From Candidatus Fibrimonadaceae bacterium (GTDB lineage: Bacteria > Fibrobacterota > Fibrobacteria > Fibrobacterales > Fibrobacteraceae): 64,000 nucleotides of DNA. Each line of letters opens with the position of its first letter. Position 1 is the stretch's first letter. The notes under the pieces are model-generated. The model was given only the letters and a program-made list of their open reading frames with translations, was not told the origin of the DNA and made no database searches. The stretch covers positions 1-64,000 of the forward strand of contig JAITFO010000025.1 in NCBI GenBank assembly GCA_031281265.1, read 5' to 3'. Shown piece after piece: positions 37,881-48,374 of the stretch. The translations under genes and the position numbers were made by a program.

Positions 37881-38459
37881 ATGAAAATAAAAATCTGCGG
37901 CTTGAAAAATTCTGTTGATGTGGATTATGTGAACGAAGCCATGCCAGATTATATAGGTTTTGTGTTTGCCGAAAGCAAACGGCGCATAAGCCCGCAAACC
38001 GCTGCGGAATTTAAGAATAGGCTAAGCCCAAAGATCACCGCTGTCGGTGTTTTTGTAAATACGGAAATTTCTTCGATATCGCAATTATATAACGCTGGCG
38101 TTATAAATATAGCGCAGTTGCACGGGAGCGAAAGCGAAGCCTACATAGATGAACTAAAAAAAACTTGCGATATTCCTGTGATAAAAGCTATCAACATTGA
38201 AGTTAGCCCCCCAGCCAATGCAGACTATCTGCTTTTTGACAACGGCAAAGGTGGGAGCGGTGAAAGTTTTGACTGGAGCTTAATCCCAAAATACAACAAA
38301 GATTATTTTTTAGCAGGCGGAATAAATTTGGACAACATCAAGAAAGCTATTAATTTAAAACCCTACGGTATAGACTTGAGCAGCGGTACTGAAACAAACG
38401 GCAAAAAAGATAGGGAAAAAATAATCCAGCTTGTGCAAATCGCAAGGGAGGGAAGATGA
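37881..38459 (+). CDS. trpF: Phosphoribosylanthranilate isomerase
   Basis: [44 protein letters not shown]. Confidence 0.92.
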   Translation: MKIKICGLKNSVDVDYVNEAMPDYIGFVFAESKRRISPQTAAEFKNRLSPKITAVGVFVNTEISSISQLYNAGVINIAQLHGSESEAYIDELKKTCDIPVIKAINIEVSPPANADYLLFDNGKGGSGESFDWSLIPKYNKDYFLAGGINLDNIKKAINLKPYGIDLSSGTETNGKKDREKIIQLVQIAREGR

Positions 38460-39640
38460 GCGAAGGCAGATTTGGTGAATATGGCGGACAATATATCCCT
38501 GAAACCCTTATGAACGAAGTTCAGGCTTTAGAAAGAGCCTATATGCATTATAAAAATGACCCGGAATTCACAGCGGAATTAAACACTCTGTTCAAAGATT
38601 ATGCTGGCAGACCTTCGATGCTTTACTTTGCTGAAAAAATGACGCACGATTTGGGCGGTGCAAAAATTTACCTAAAACGGGAAGATTTAAACCACACCGG
38701 CTCGCACAAGATAAACAACGTGCTTGGGCAAGTTCTGTTGGCAAAAAAAATGGGGAAAACTAGGGTTATTGCAGAGACCGGAGCAGGGCAACACGGCGTT
38801 GCAACAGCTACAGCTGCAGCGTTGCTCGGGCTTGAATGTGAGATTTTCATGGGCAAGGAAGATACCGAAAGGCAATCCCTGAATGTTTACCGCATGGCTC
38901 TCTTGGGTGCAAAGGTCAACGCGGTCACAAGCGGCACAATGACCCTCAAAGACGCGGTAAACGAAACCATGCGCGAATGGACGCGGCGTGTCAGTGACAC
39001 GCATTATGTTTTAGGCTCGGTTATGGGGCCACATCCGTTTCCCATGATAGTGCGGGATTTTCAGAGCATCATAGGCAGGGAAGCGCGCCAGCAAATTCTT
39101 GAACGCGAAAAGAAACTGCCAGCAGCGGTTATAGCCTGCGTTGGCGGTGGAAGCAATGCTATGGGAATGTTTTACCCGTTTATAGAAGATAAAGGTGTAA
39201 AACTCATAGGCTGCGAGGCAGCTGGAAAGGGAGTGGACACGCCGCATCACGCTGCAACGCTCACAAAAGGCAAACGCGGGATATTTCACGGAATGAAGTC
39301 TTATTTTTGCCAAGACGAAAACGGACAGATTGCACCGGTTTATTCAATCTCGGCGGGTTTGGATTACCCCGGAATAGGCCCTGAACACGCACATCTGCAC
39401 GAGATAAAACGAGCGGAATATGTTCCCATAAACGACGAAGAAGCAGTTTGCGCATTTGAATACTTGGCAAAAACAGAAGGAATTATCTGTGCCATTGAAT
39501 CTGCCCACGCCATTGCGCAGCTGCAAAAAATCGCAAAGAATTTTGCGAAAGACGAAAATATAATTGTATCTTTATCTGGTCGCGGAGATAAGGATGTCGC
39601 TGCGATAGCGAGATACAGGGGAGTTAAAGTCCATGAGTAG
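38456..39640 (+). CDS. trpB: Tryptophan synthase beta chain
   Basis: [47 protein letters not shown]. Confidence 0.96.
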   Translation: MSEGRFGEYGGQYIPETLMNEVQALERAYMHYKNDPEFTAELNTLFKDYAGRPSMLYFAEKMTHDLGGAKIYLKREDLNHTGSHKINNVLGQVLLAKKMGKTRVIAETGAGQHGVATATAAALLGLECEIFMGKEDTERQSLNVYRMALLGAKVNAVTSGTMTLKDAVNETMREWTRRVSDTHYVLGSVMGPHPFPMIVRDFQSIIGREARQQILEREKKLPAAVIACVGGGSNAMGMFYPFIEDKGVKLIGCEAAGKGVDTPHHAATLTKGKRGIFHGMKSYFCQDENGQIAPVYSISAGLDYPGIGPEHAHLHEIKRAEYVPINDEEAVCAFEYLAKTEGIICAIESAHAIAQLQKIAKNFAKDENIIVSLSGRGDKDVAAIARYRGVKVHE

Positions 39641-40406
39641 AATAGAAAATGCTTTTAAAAACGGCAAAGCTTTTATAGTCTTTCTAACTGGCGGAGACCC
39701 AAGCCTTGAGAAGAGCGAGGAGTTTATTTTAGAAGCGGAAAAAGCCGGAGCGGATTTAATAGAAATAGGAGTTCCTTTTTCCGACCCTATAGCGGAAGGT
39801 GAGGTGATTCAAGCGGCTAATATAAGAGCGTTGACAAACGGTACAACTATGCACGATTTATTTGAACTTGCATGGAAAGTTAGGCAAAAAAGTGAAATTC
39901 CTTTGGTCTTTTTAACTTACCTCAACCCCGTTCATCACTATGGCTACGGAAAATTTTTCGCAAAATGCAATGAGGTTGGAGTTGACGGGATAATAATCCC
40001 AGATTTGCCCTTTGAAGAACAGAGAGAACTCAAAACCGAAGCGGAACACTATGGCGTAAATTTAATTTCGCTTATAGCTCCAACTTCCAAAGAGCGGATT
40101 GAGAAAATAGCGAAAGAGGGCAAAGGATTCCTTTACATTGTATCTTCTATGGGTGTTACCGGAGTGCGAAGCGAAATAGACACGGATATATCCGCTATTG
40201 TGAACGCGGCAAAGGCTGTTAGCAAAACGCCATGCGCTGTGGGTTTTGGCATCAACACGCCAGAGCAAGCCGCCAAGTTTGCGGCAATTGCAGACGGAGT
40301 TATTGTGGGCAGTGCCATTGTTAGGATTATAGCAGAGCACGGGGAAAATGCCAGCAAACATATTTACGAATATGTTAAGCAGATGAAAGAAGCGATCACT
40401 CGCTAA
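39633..40406 (+). CDS. trpA: Tryptophan synthase alpha chain
   Basis: [44 protein letters not shown]. Confidence 0.95.
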   Translation: MSRIENAFKNGKAFIVFLTGGDPSLEKSEEFILEAEKAGADLIEIGVPFSDPIAEGEVIQAANIRALTNGTTMHDLFELAWKVRQKSEIPLVFLTYLNPVHHYGYGKFFAKCNEVGVDGIIIPDLPFEEQRELKTEAEHYGVNLISLIAPTSKERIEKIAKEGKGFLYIVSSMGVTGVRSEIDTDISAIVNAAKAVSKTPCAVGFGINTPEQAAKFAAIADGVIVGSAIVRIIAEHGENASKHIYEYVKQMKEAITR

Positions 40407-40552
40407 ACCATAATACGCCTTGCGCACCTTGCACAGTTGCCTGTCCATTCACCACGAACATTCAAATAAACCCTTGAATACACACCGCAGCAGTGGCTAA
40501 TAACACCCAACCACTTTCTACGTTTTGGGCTTGCTGAATTTTTAGCTATCAT
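40403..40552 (-). CDS. Small CC...CxxC zinc-ribbon-like protein (49 aa)
   Basis: [49 protein letters not shown]; overlaps the bamD 3' end. Confidence 0.6.
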   Translation of the reverse strand: MIAKNSASPKRRKWLGVISHCCGVYSRVYLNVRGEWTGNCARCARRIMV

Positions 40553-41366
40553 CGTCTTTTCGTCTAAGTTTTTGCTTACGCTCTCTTTCCAACACTCTTT
40601 CCAAAGACTTCTCTGCATCGGTAATTCGCTCTTCCAACCTTTTGCCAGAAGCAAGCATTTTTTCATCCGTGCTGTATGTGTCGCGTAAACGCTCCAAATA
40701 AAATTTTGCGGAGGCAAATTCTTTCATATCTATATAGCTGTTTATCAACATAACTATCGCTTCTTTTTGGCGCGGGCTTTTGGGAAATTCATCTAAAAAC
40801 TCCTTTAAATAAATAGCAGTGGCACTCGGCTCATTCATGCGAGAATATAGCCTTGCTATCTGATAATCGTTTTCTGCCACTCTATTGCTCAAGCTGTCCA
40901 AATACATATATGCGGAATCCATAAGCGCGGAATTTGGGTATTCCGCTTCAAAGCGGCCAAAATCCCTTATCGCTAAAGTAGTATTCGTTTGGTCTCTGGA
41001 ATCTTTGTAAGACAAATTGTAAGCCGAAACCGCCCTGCGGTAAGCGGCCGTTTCTGCGTAAGGCGAACCGGGGAAAAAATTCACAAAACTCCCGTATTGG
41101 GCACGGGCTTCAATCCATTCTTCCAAGCGAAAATGCGATTCCGCAAGCATAAAATTAGTTCCTTCCATAACTCCGGTTCCCGTGCAACTTTTCAGAATTT
41201 CCTCCAAATCCTCTTTCACTTTCCAGTACTTCCCATCTTTGAACTTGGTTTCTGCATCGTTGTATTGCGCAACGCATCTCTCGGTTAGAGTACCCGTGTA
41301 GGTTTTGGAACAGGAGACTAGGATTATCAAAGCCATAAAAAGAACGCTTACATGTAAAAGCTTCAT
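40542..41366 (-). CDS. bamD: Outer membrane assembly lipoprotein BamD/YfiO-like
   Basis: Lipobox ILVSCS; TPR-like (LAESHFRLEEWIEARAQYGSFVNFFPGSPYAETAAYRRAVS). Confidence 0.8.
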   Translation of the reverse strand: MKLLHVSVLFMALIILVSCSKTYTGTLTERCVAQYNDAETKFKDGKYWKVKEDLEEILKSCTGTGVMEGTNFMLAESHFRLEEWIEARAQYGSFVNFFPGSPYAETAAYRRAVSAYNLSYKDSRDQTNTTLAIRDFGRFEAEYPNSALMDSAYMYLDSLSNRVAENDYQIARLYSRMNEPSATAIYLKEFLDEFPKSPRQKEAIVMLINSYIDMKEFASAKFYLERLRDTYSTDEKMLASGKRLEERITDAEKSLERVLERERKQKLRRKDDDS

Positions 41367-42508
41367 ATATTCATCCCCTTGAAAAGGTTGTTGAAGTAGT
41401 TTTGGACTTTTGTTTTGGCAAAGTTTATCCTATCCGAGTTTGGAACGGAGAATTTGCCTGCAAAAATATCGGGGTGCTTTGCAACGCTCAAAGCAAAAAA
41501 ATCGTCTTTCAGTTTTTCAAAATTGTTTTTGTCAAAAGGGACATCCAAATTGCCGAAATAATATGGAAGTTTGTTGGCAATGTCTTTGAAAATATCCACA
41601 TAGCAATAATATGGCAATTTCTCTTGCGGTATGTAAATTGTATTTGCGGTGTCTTCTTCTATAAAAGTACGGGAGCGTTTCAGGGCGTTTATGTCTCGCA
41701 TGGTGAAAAATTTAAAACTATCTGCTTTTGAATAGCGAGACGGATATTTTGGAATATATCTGCAAACATAATCAAAATCCGAAATTGAAAATTCCTGCTT
41801 TTCCAAAGTTCTGAATTTTCTTTTGATAATTTGCTCATAGCTCGTGCCCCGCTCACTCTTTGCATACACAGCAGCAACTATGGGAAAGCCGTTTGTTTTG
41901 GATGTTTCCGTAAATTCCTGGCTATTGAAAACCACTGCGTCTAGTAGTTCATAGTTTTGCATCAAAGGATTTAGCGTTTCAAAATTAGTTCTTTTTATCA
42001 AATAAGAAAGCGGATGCAAAACCGCTATATAATCGGGCTCTAATTTTGCAAAAGCGAGCATAAAGGAAAGCCCCAAATCTCGGGTTTTTATCTCTTCATC
42101 TATTTTGCAAGGTTCGGCTTTAATTTTGTTCTTCACCCGCGAAGTCACATCGTTATAGGGCGGGTTGCCAACTATAGTCAACTTTTCATTTTCGCCTATT
42201 CCAAATTTTGAACGGGAAATCTGCGAGAGCATATTTATTTTTTTGAACTCGACATTCGGAAATTTTTTGCTCGCAATTTTCAAAGCCACGGGGTCAATAT
42301 CAGAACCTATAAACCGAACATTTTTTTGCGGAAATTTTTCCGCAAAAAAAGCCCCATACCCACACGCAGGTTCCAGAACGGTATGTAGGGGAAAACCCCC
42401 GTTGCCCCTACATACCAAAGTTTCATAAACCAAACGAACCAAATGGGGCGGCGTGTAAAAACTACCCAAATTGGTTTTCTGTTTATATGAAAGATGTTTT
42501 ATATCCAA
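41363..42508 (-). CDS. N6-adenine DNA methyltransferase-like protein
   Basis: LGSFYTPPHLVRLVYE; motif I LEPACGYGAFF; motif IV GNPPYND. Confidence 0.78.
   Translation of the reverse strand: MDIKHLSYKQKTNLGSFYTPPHLVRLVYETLVCRGNGGFPLHTVLEPACGYGAFFAEKFPQKNVRFIGSDIDPVALKIASKKFPNVEFKKINMLSQISRSKFGIGENEKLTIVGNPPYNDVTSRVKNKIKAEPCKIDEEIKTRDLGLSFMLAFAKLEPDYIAVLHPLSYLIKRTNFETLNPLMQNYELLDAVVFNSQEFTETSKTNGFPIVAAVYAKSERGTSYEQIIKRKFRTLEKQEFSISDFDYVCRYIPKYPSRYSKADSFKFFTMRDINALKRSRTFIEEDTANTIYIPQEKLPYYCYVDIFKDIANKLPYYFGNLDVPFDKNNFEKLKDDFFALSVAKHPDIFAGKFSVPNSDRINFAKTKVQNYFNNLFKGMNI
42380..42416. repeat. Palindromic element inside the methyltransferase ORF
   Basis: ggtatgtagggg...cccctacatacc, perfect 12-bp arms. 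Confidence 0.75.
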
Positions 42509-42520
42509 GAATATCTCCTG

Positions 42521-43036
42521 TTACGGGGTGGGAATAAAATCCTTATTGTAATGAACATTTTGCCGCCATTTGGTTTTCCCGAGTTGCTGGCACTCTTCGG
42601 CTTTCATAAACCTAACATATAGTTTTGTGTATGCTTTGCTGTATGAGTGATTTTCTGGAACATAAACTTCCTGCTGCATATTTCTTACGTTATAAACGGT
42701 ATCCCCTTTTGAACTTTCCATATATCTAGACGAAATCGTGTTGACAGTGTCTTTTTTATAAGTGGTATAACTGTAAGTCTTTACATCCGAACTGGAATTT
42801 GACACAAAAAAACAATCGTGGCCTTCGGCATTGGAAGTTAAAGCCGCTCTTTGCATAGCATTTTGCATAACCTTTTTCGATGAAGTATATGGATTCCCCT
42901 CGGAGCTTATCTCCCATATTTCAGTATCATCGTCTGTCAATTCGGGGCGCAACTTGGCAGAAGTTCCGTCTTTCATTGAAGTTGCACACCCGATAAAAAC
43001 AATAGTAAGCAATATTATTGAGAAAAGTCTAAACAT
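42521..43036 (-). CDS. Lipoprotein, unknown function
   Basis: Lipobox TIVFIGCATS. Confidence 0.6.
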   Translation of the reverse strand: MFRLFSIILLTIVFIGCATSMKDGTSAKLRPELTDDDTEIWEISSEGNPYTSSKKVMQNAMQRAALTSNAEGHDCFFVSNSSSDVKTYSYTTYKKDTVNTISSRYMESSKGDTVYNVRNMQQEVYVPENHSYSKAYTKLYVRFMKAEECQQLGKTKWRQNVHYNKDFIPTP

Positions 43037-43042
43037 AAAACT

Positions 43043-44665
43043 CTAAATCAATTCCTTAAAAAAGTCATTCCCTTTGTCGTCAACAATTATAAACGCAGGG
43101 AAATCCTTAACAGTGATTTTGCGAATGGCTTCCATTCCCAGTTCCGGGAATGCAAGAATATCGTTGCTCAAAATATTTTGCTCTGCGAGCAATGCCGCCG
43201 GGCCGCCTATTGAACCTAAATAGAAACCGCCGTGTTTATGGCAGGAATCCGTAACATCTTTGGTGCGGTTGCCCTTTGCCACCATTATAAGGCTTGCGCC
43301 TTTTTCCTGGAAGCTCGCCACGTAAGAATCCATTCTGCCAGCGGTTGTTGGGCCAAAGCTGCCAGTGGGTTTGCCTTTTGGAGTTTTTGCGGGGCCTGCA
43401 TAATAAACGGGATGTTGTTTGAAATAATCCGGCAAGTCGCCCTCTTTCTCCAAAATCTCAGCAAGTTTTGCGTGGGCAATATCGCGAGCCACTATCATTG
43501 TTCCAGTCAAGTAAAGCGGGGTTTTCACTGGATATTTGCTCAAATCCTCCAAAACCTCTTTGATTGGGCGGTCTATGTTTATGCTGACAGGTTGCGAAAG
43601 CCCAAGGGACTCGTAGCCGTCTTTTGGCAAATATTGCTCTGGGTTATGCTCCATTTTTTCTAGGAACAAACCTTTCTCGGTTATTTTCCCTTTTATATTG
43701 CGGTCTGCGGAGCAGCTAACCCCAATTCCAACGGGGCAGCTCGCCGCGTGGCGGCTCGCTCTAATCACGCGAACATCGTGCACCAAATACTTTCCGCCGA
43801 ACTGCGCGCCTATGCCGCTTTTCTGCGCCAACTCCTTTACCTTTGCTTCCATCTCCACATCGCGGAAAATCCTGCCTCTCTTTGAGCCCGTGGTTGGAAT
43901 GTTGTCTAAATATCCGGTGCTTGCAAGTTTAACGAGTTTTAAGTTTGCATCTGCGCTGGTGCCACCTATCACAACTGCCAAGTGATAAGGAGGGCAAGCA
44001 GCTGTGCCAAGGCTCTTTATCTTTTCATTCAAAAATTTTTCGAGGTTCGTAGGGGTCAGCAGAGCCTTTGTCATAGGCCAATAATAGGTTTTATTCGCCG
44101 AACCACCGCCTTTGGCAACAAAGAGAAAATCAAAATGGTCGCCTTCCGCAGCGTAAATATCTATCTGAGCGGGCAGGTTGCAAGCGGTATTTGTCTCTTC
44201 GTACATCGTGAGTGGGGCAATTTGGCTGTAGCGCAAATTCAGTTTTGTGTAAGCGTTGTAAATACCCTTGGAAATAGCTTTTGCATCGTTAATGCCTGTC
44301 CATATATTCTGCCCTTTTTTCACAAAAACCGCTGCCGTTCCTGTGTCTTGACAAAATGGCAAAATGCCTTTATTTGCAACGCAGGAATTTTGCAGCATTG
44401 TAAGTGCCACGAGTTTATCGTTCTGACTTGCCTCTGGGTCTTCCAGAATTTCGGCAACTTGTTTTGTGTGCGCGGGGCGCAGGCGAAAGCTCACCTCTGA
44501 ATATGCCGCCTCTGTTAGCTTGGTCAACGCTTCACCGCTGACCTTCAAAATTTTTTTGCCATTAAACTTGCCAACGGAAATCCCAGCATCCTTGGCTGTG
44601 GCTATGAGACCGTACTTTGTGGCATCCTTGCCATATTGCAGATTTTCTTCATATTCAAAAGGCAT
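43043..44665 (-). CDS. fum: Fumarate hydratase class I
   Basis: 540 aa; [60 protein letters not shown]. Confidence 0.92.
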   Translation of the reverse strand: MPFEYEENLQYGKDATKYGLIATAKDAGISVGKFNGKKILKVSGEALTKLTEAAYSEVSFRLRPAHTKQVAEILEDPEASQNDKLVALTMLQNSCVANKGILPFCQDTGTAAVFVKKGQNIWTGINDAKAISKGIYNAYTKLNLRYSQIAPLTMYEETNTACNLPAQIDIYAAEGDHFDFLFVAKGGGSANKTYYWPMTKALLTPTNLEKFLNEKIKSLGTAACPPYHLAVVIGGTSADANLKLVKLASTGYLDNIPTTGSKRGRIFRDVEMEAKVKELAQKSGIGAQFGGKYLVHDVRVIRASRHAASCPVGIGVSCSADRNIKGKITEKGLFLEKMEHNPEQYLPKDGYESLGLSQPVSINIDRPIKEVLEDLSKYPVKTPLYLTGTMIVARDIAHAKLAEILEKEGDLPDYFKQHPVYYAGPAKTPKGKPTGSFGPTTAGRMDSYVASFQEKGASLIMVAKGNRTKDVTDSCHKHGGFYLGSIGGPAALLAEQNILSNDILAFPELGMEAIRKITVKDFPAFIIVDDKGNDFFKELI

Positions 44666-44767
44666 AAAAAACTCCTATTTATGTAGGAAATATAGATAAA
44701 AACTACCCCTTTTCTCGAAAATATAATATATTATATATATAGTATTGCTAACTCAAAGAGGCGTAGC

Positions 44768-46093
44768 ATGAGAATTTTTATTGTTTTGACATTTTTTGCT
44801 ACCGTTGGCATTGTTTGTGCCCAAAATGAACCTTATGCCTTGGGTGCTGATATATCCAAGATACAGCAGGATGAAAAAAGCACAAAATACTACCGCAATG
44901 GACAAGCTAAAGATTTGTTTATAATACTTAAAGAAAGCGGGTTCAATTATATACGCCTTAGGCTTTTTGTTGACCCAACGGCAAAAGTGACGGAAGATAA
45001 ACCCAATTCGGATGGGTGGAGCGCATCTCCGTATTCAACCGCTGGATACTGTGGTTTGGATTCCACAATAAAAGTTGCGAAAAGGATAAAAGCCGCTGGT
45101 ATGAAATTTTTGCTCGATTTCCACTACAGCGATACTTGGGCAGACCCAGGCAAACAGTATAAACCTATGTCGTGGCGGAATCTCAATTTCACGCAGCTTA
45201 CCGAAAAGGTACGCACCTACACAAAAGAGAGCCTACAGGCTTTCAAAAATAACGGAGTTTTGCCGGATATGGTTCAAGTGGGCAACGAAGTCGTTGGCGG
45301 AATGATACACCCTGACGGTCAAGGCAATACTCAAAATTTCGCAACCTTGGTAAACGCAGGTATAATGGGGGTAAGAGATGTGGACGCAAATATTAAGATA
45401 ATGATGCACACTATTACTCGCCACAATAATACTGACCCTGACAGCTGGTTCGCGACTCTTAAATCAAACTTAAATAAGGTAGAAGCCAATGCTGCAAACA
45501 AAATAGATGTGATTGGGCTATCGTATTACCCTATGTGGCACGGTGATTTGAATAATTTGAGCAGAGTTTTAACCGCCTTAGCCAGCAAAAACAACATTAA
45601 AATTGCTGTGGTAGAGTATGCAGACTTTCACCGCCAAGTAAACGATTTGGTTTACAACCTGCCAGACAATAAAGGATTTGGCACCTTTGTATGGGAACCG
45701 CAATGGTTTGACGGAGACTCATCAAAGCCGCTTTTTGATTGGAAAAACAATCCCGCTGGCCGTCATTCAAACGCTCGCTTGGAACTCTACCCGCAAATGG
45801 CAATAGATTACGGACTTTCAAACAATACCCAACCGAGTAGCAGCTCAAGAGCGGCAAGTAGCTCTAGCATAGCGAGTAGCAGCAGTGTGGCGAGTAGTTC
45901 CAGCATGGCGAGCAGTTCTAGCGTAGAGAGTAGCAGCAGTTCAGCCGAAGACATAACTCCTGTTTTAAGTGCTAACCCTGTAAAAAATATTGAGGGCATT
46001 CGTATATATTTTGACGGCTCCCGTGTTTTAATTAAAAAAACATCGCCGAATGGAAAAGAAAGAATTTTTGATTTAAAAGGAAAAGAGAGGTGA
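44768..46093 (+). CDS. GH53 arabinogalactan endo-beta-1,4-galactanase with Ser-rich linker
   Basis: ALGADISKIQQDE; YIRLRLFVDP; FLLDFHYSDTWADPGKQ; VQVGNEVVGGMI; poly-Ser linker. Confidence 0.9.
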   Translation: MRIFIVLTFFATVGIVCAQNEPYALGADISKIQQDEKSTKYYRNGQAKDLFIILKESGFNYIRLRLFVDPTAKVTEDKPNSDGWSASPYSTAGYCGLDSTIKVAKRIKAAGMKFLLDFHYSDTWADPGKQYKPMSWRNLNFTQLTEKVRTYTKESLQAFKNNGVLPDMVQVGNEVVGGMIHPDGQGNTQNFATLVNAGIMGVRDVDANIKIMMHTITRHNNTDPDSWFATLKSNLNKVEANAANKIDVIGLSYYPMWHGDLNNLSRVLTALASKNNIKIAVVEYADFHRQVNDLVYNLPDNKGFGTFVWEPQWFDGDSSKPLFDWKNNPAGRHSNARLELYPQMAIDYGLSNNTQPSSSSRAASSSSIASSSSVASSSSMASSSSVESSSSSAEDITPVLSANPVKNIEGIRIYFDGSRVLIKKTSPNGKERIFDLKGKER

Positions 46094-46095
46094 AA

Positions 46096-48363
46096 ATGAA
46101 AAAAACATTCGTTTTTTTTGCTGCAATAGCTTTGTTGTGCCTCAATGTTATGGCTCAAAGGCAAATGGAACGCCTTGACCGCGGCTTGATAGCCGCAAAA
46201 ATAGGCAGCACCAACAACGCATTCGTAAGCTGGCGGCTTTTTGCCACCGACCCCACAGACGTTAAATTTAGCCTATACAGAGCAACATCTGCCACGGGTG
46301 CTTTCTCGCTGGTTAGCAACTGCTCTTCCCTAGATGCAGCGCATACAAACTGCAACGTTAGCGGCGGTGCCGGAACTAACGATAGATATCAGGTTGCCGT
46401 GCTGGTGAACGGCACGGAAGTTGAACGTTCCAAATCTGTTTCGGTTTGGCAAACGAGCGTCAATAACAATGGAGCATATCTGGAAATTCCGGTATCAAAA
46501 CCTGTTGCTGGAACCGGGCCTCAAGGCGGCACTTATTCGGTATATGATGGCACCGTTGCGGATTTGGACGGCGATGGCGAATACGAAGTGATTTTCTTTT
46601 GGGGTCCGGACAACATGCAGGATAATTCAAAAGCTGGAATTACCGATAATGTCTATATAGATGCCTATAAACTCAACGGCACAAAGCTATGGGGAGCAGG
46701 CAAATACATAAATCTTGGCCCAAATATCAGAGCAGGGGCACACTACCAAACATTCTTGGTATATGATTTTGATGGCGATGGCAAAGCGGAAATAATAGTG
46801 AAAACCGCCGATGGAACCACAGACACGCAAGGAACCAGAATAGGAAACACCACCGCTTACAGAAATTCCGATGGGTGGATTTTAACTGGCAATGAATATC
46901 TCACTGTTTTTGAAGGCGCAACGGGAAAAATCATAGATACAAAACCCTTTGAGGTTGCACGTGGCACTGTTTCGTCTTGGGGCGATAATTACGGCAATAG
47001 GGTGGATCGCTTTTTGAGCACAGTGGCTTATTTAGACGGCAAAAAACCCAGCGCAGTTATGTGGCGTGGCTACTATGCTCGCACCACCGCTTCCGCTTGG
47101 GATTTTAACGGAACAGCTTTGGTAAAACGCTGGACTTTTGATAGCAGCACACTACCATCTGCCGACAAAACCAAATATGAAGGTCAGGGCAACCACAATT
47201 TGAGCGTTGCCGAACATAACGGCAAAGACATAATAATAACGGGAGCTATGGCTATAAACGGCGAAGGAAAACCTTTTTTCTCCAATGGAACCGGACACGG
47301 CGATGCAATGCACGTTAGCAAGCACATTCCGAGCAGGGCAGGTTTGCAAGTGTTCAGATGCTTGGAAACTTCGCCTTACGGAGTGCAAATGTACGATGCC
47401 ACAGATGGGAAAATTCTATGGAGCGTATCGCAAGGCGATGATACAGGTCGCGCTCTATGCGCAGATATAGACCCTGAATATCCGGGCAATGAATGTTGGG
47501 GTTCTGGCACTGTGGATATTCATTCCGCAGAAGGAACACGGCTTGGCAGCAAGCCCAACAATTTATCTATAAATATGTCTGTATGGTGGGATGGCGATAC
47601 TGGTCGTGAAACTTGGGATGGCACTGTGATTAAGGTAAGTGCCTCCGCAGGTTCGGGCAACAATTTAAGAACATACTCAAGAGCGGAATTGGTAACTCAC
47701 AGCGGTGCAACCTCCATAGGCGGCACAAAAAAGAACCCCGTGCTGCAAGCCGACATATTAGGCGATTGGCGCGAAGAGATCATATTGCCCACAACCAATT
47801 CCAGTGCTATTAGAATATATACAACAACTATGGCTACCACGCACACGGGAGTAGGCGCAATTCCTTCGCAGGGAATACCAACGCTTATGCAAAACAAGAT
47901 GTACCGTTTGGCTGCTACGTGGCAACATTCCGGTTATAATCAGCCACCGTGGGTGGATTATTTCCTCGGCTATAATATGACTGGGCAAGTTCCCCGCGAC
48001 AACATCGTTTATGTGGGCGGCTCCAGCTCCTCCTCGCCGCGAAGCAGCTCAAGCGTTGCGAGCAGCTCAAGCGTGGCAAGCAGTTCTAGCGTGGCAAGTA
48101 GTTCCAGCACGGCAAGCAGTTCTAGCATCGAGAGCAGCAGCAGTTCAGAAGAAGAAACGCCCATATCAATTCCGCAAGTGGCAAAAACTCCCTCGTTCAA
48201 AACTTCCCTTATGCTCATAGACAAAACCCTTGTTCTCAAAGATCTCCCGAACAATGCAAAAGTAGAAGTCTACAACCTGCAAGGAAAGCTCATTTTCTCA
48301 TCGGGAGAATCCTTAATTCAAGTCCCGACTAAAGGAGTTTACATTGTAAAAGTGAAATTCTAA
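46096..48363 (+). CDS. PL11-type rhamnogalacturonan lyase with Ser-rich linker and C-terminal sorting-like domain
   Basis: RQMERLDRGLIAAK; VYDGTVADLDGDGEYEVIFFW; GDWREEIILPT; linker; KGVYIVKVKF end. Confidence 0.9.
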   Translation: MKKTFVFFAAIALLCLNVMAQRQMERLDRGLIAAKIGSTNNAFVSWRLFATDPTDVKFSLYRATSATGAFSLVSNCSSLDAAHTNCNVSGGAGTNDRYQVAVLVNGTEVERSKSVSVWQTSVNNNGAYLEIPVSKPVAGTGPQGGTYSVYDGTVADLDGDGEYEVIFFWGPDNMQDNSKAGITDNVYIDAYKLNGTKLWGAGKYINLGPNIRAGAHYQTFLVYDFDGDGKAEIIVKTADGTTDTQGTRIGNTTAYRNSDGWILTGNEYLTVFEGATGKIIDTKPFEVARGTVSSWGDNYGNRVDRFLSTVAYLDGKKPSAVMWRGYYARTTASAWDFNGTALVKRWTFDSSTLPSADKTKYEGQGNHNLSVAEHNGKDIIITGAMAINGEGKPFFSNGTGHGDAMHVSKHIPSRAGLQVFRCLETSPYGVQMYDATDGKILWSVSQGDDTGRALCADIDPEYPGNECWGSGTVDIHSAEGTRLGSKPNNLSINMSVWWDGDTGRETWDGTVIKVSASAGSGNNLRTYSRAELVTHSGATSIGGTKKNPVLQADILGDWREEIILPTTNSSAIRIYTTTMATTHTGVGAIPSQGIPTLMQNKMYRLAATWQHSGYNQPPWVDYFLGYNMTGQVPRDNIVYVGGSSSSSPRSSSSVASSSSVASSSSVASSSSTASSSSIESSSSSEEETPISIPQVAKTPSFKTSLMLIDKTLVLKDLPNNAKVEVYNLQGKLIFSSGESLIQVPTKGVYIVKVKF

Positions 48364-48374
48364 ATTTTCTTTGC

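Noticed and set aside
45830-45950. Short repeats of ~15-21 bp in GH53 (and 48030-48150 in the lyase) as a possible CRISPR or minisatellite
   Set aside because: They encode the poly-Ser linkers typical of Fibrobacter secreted enzymes; no spacer/repeat structure.
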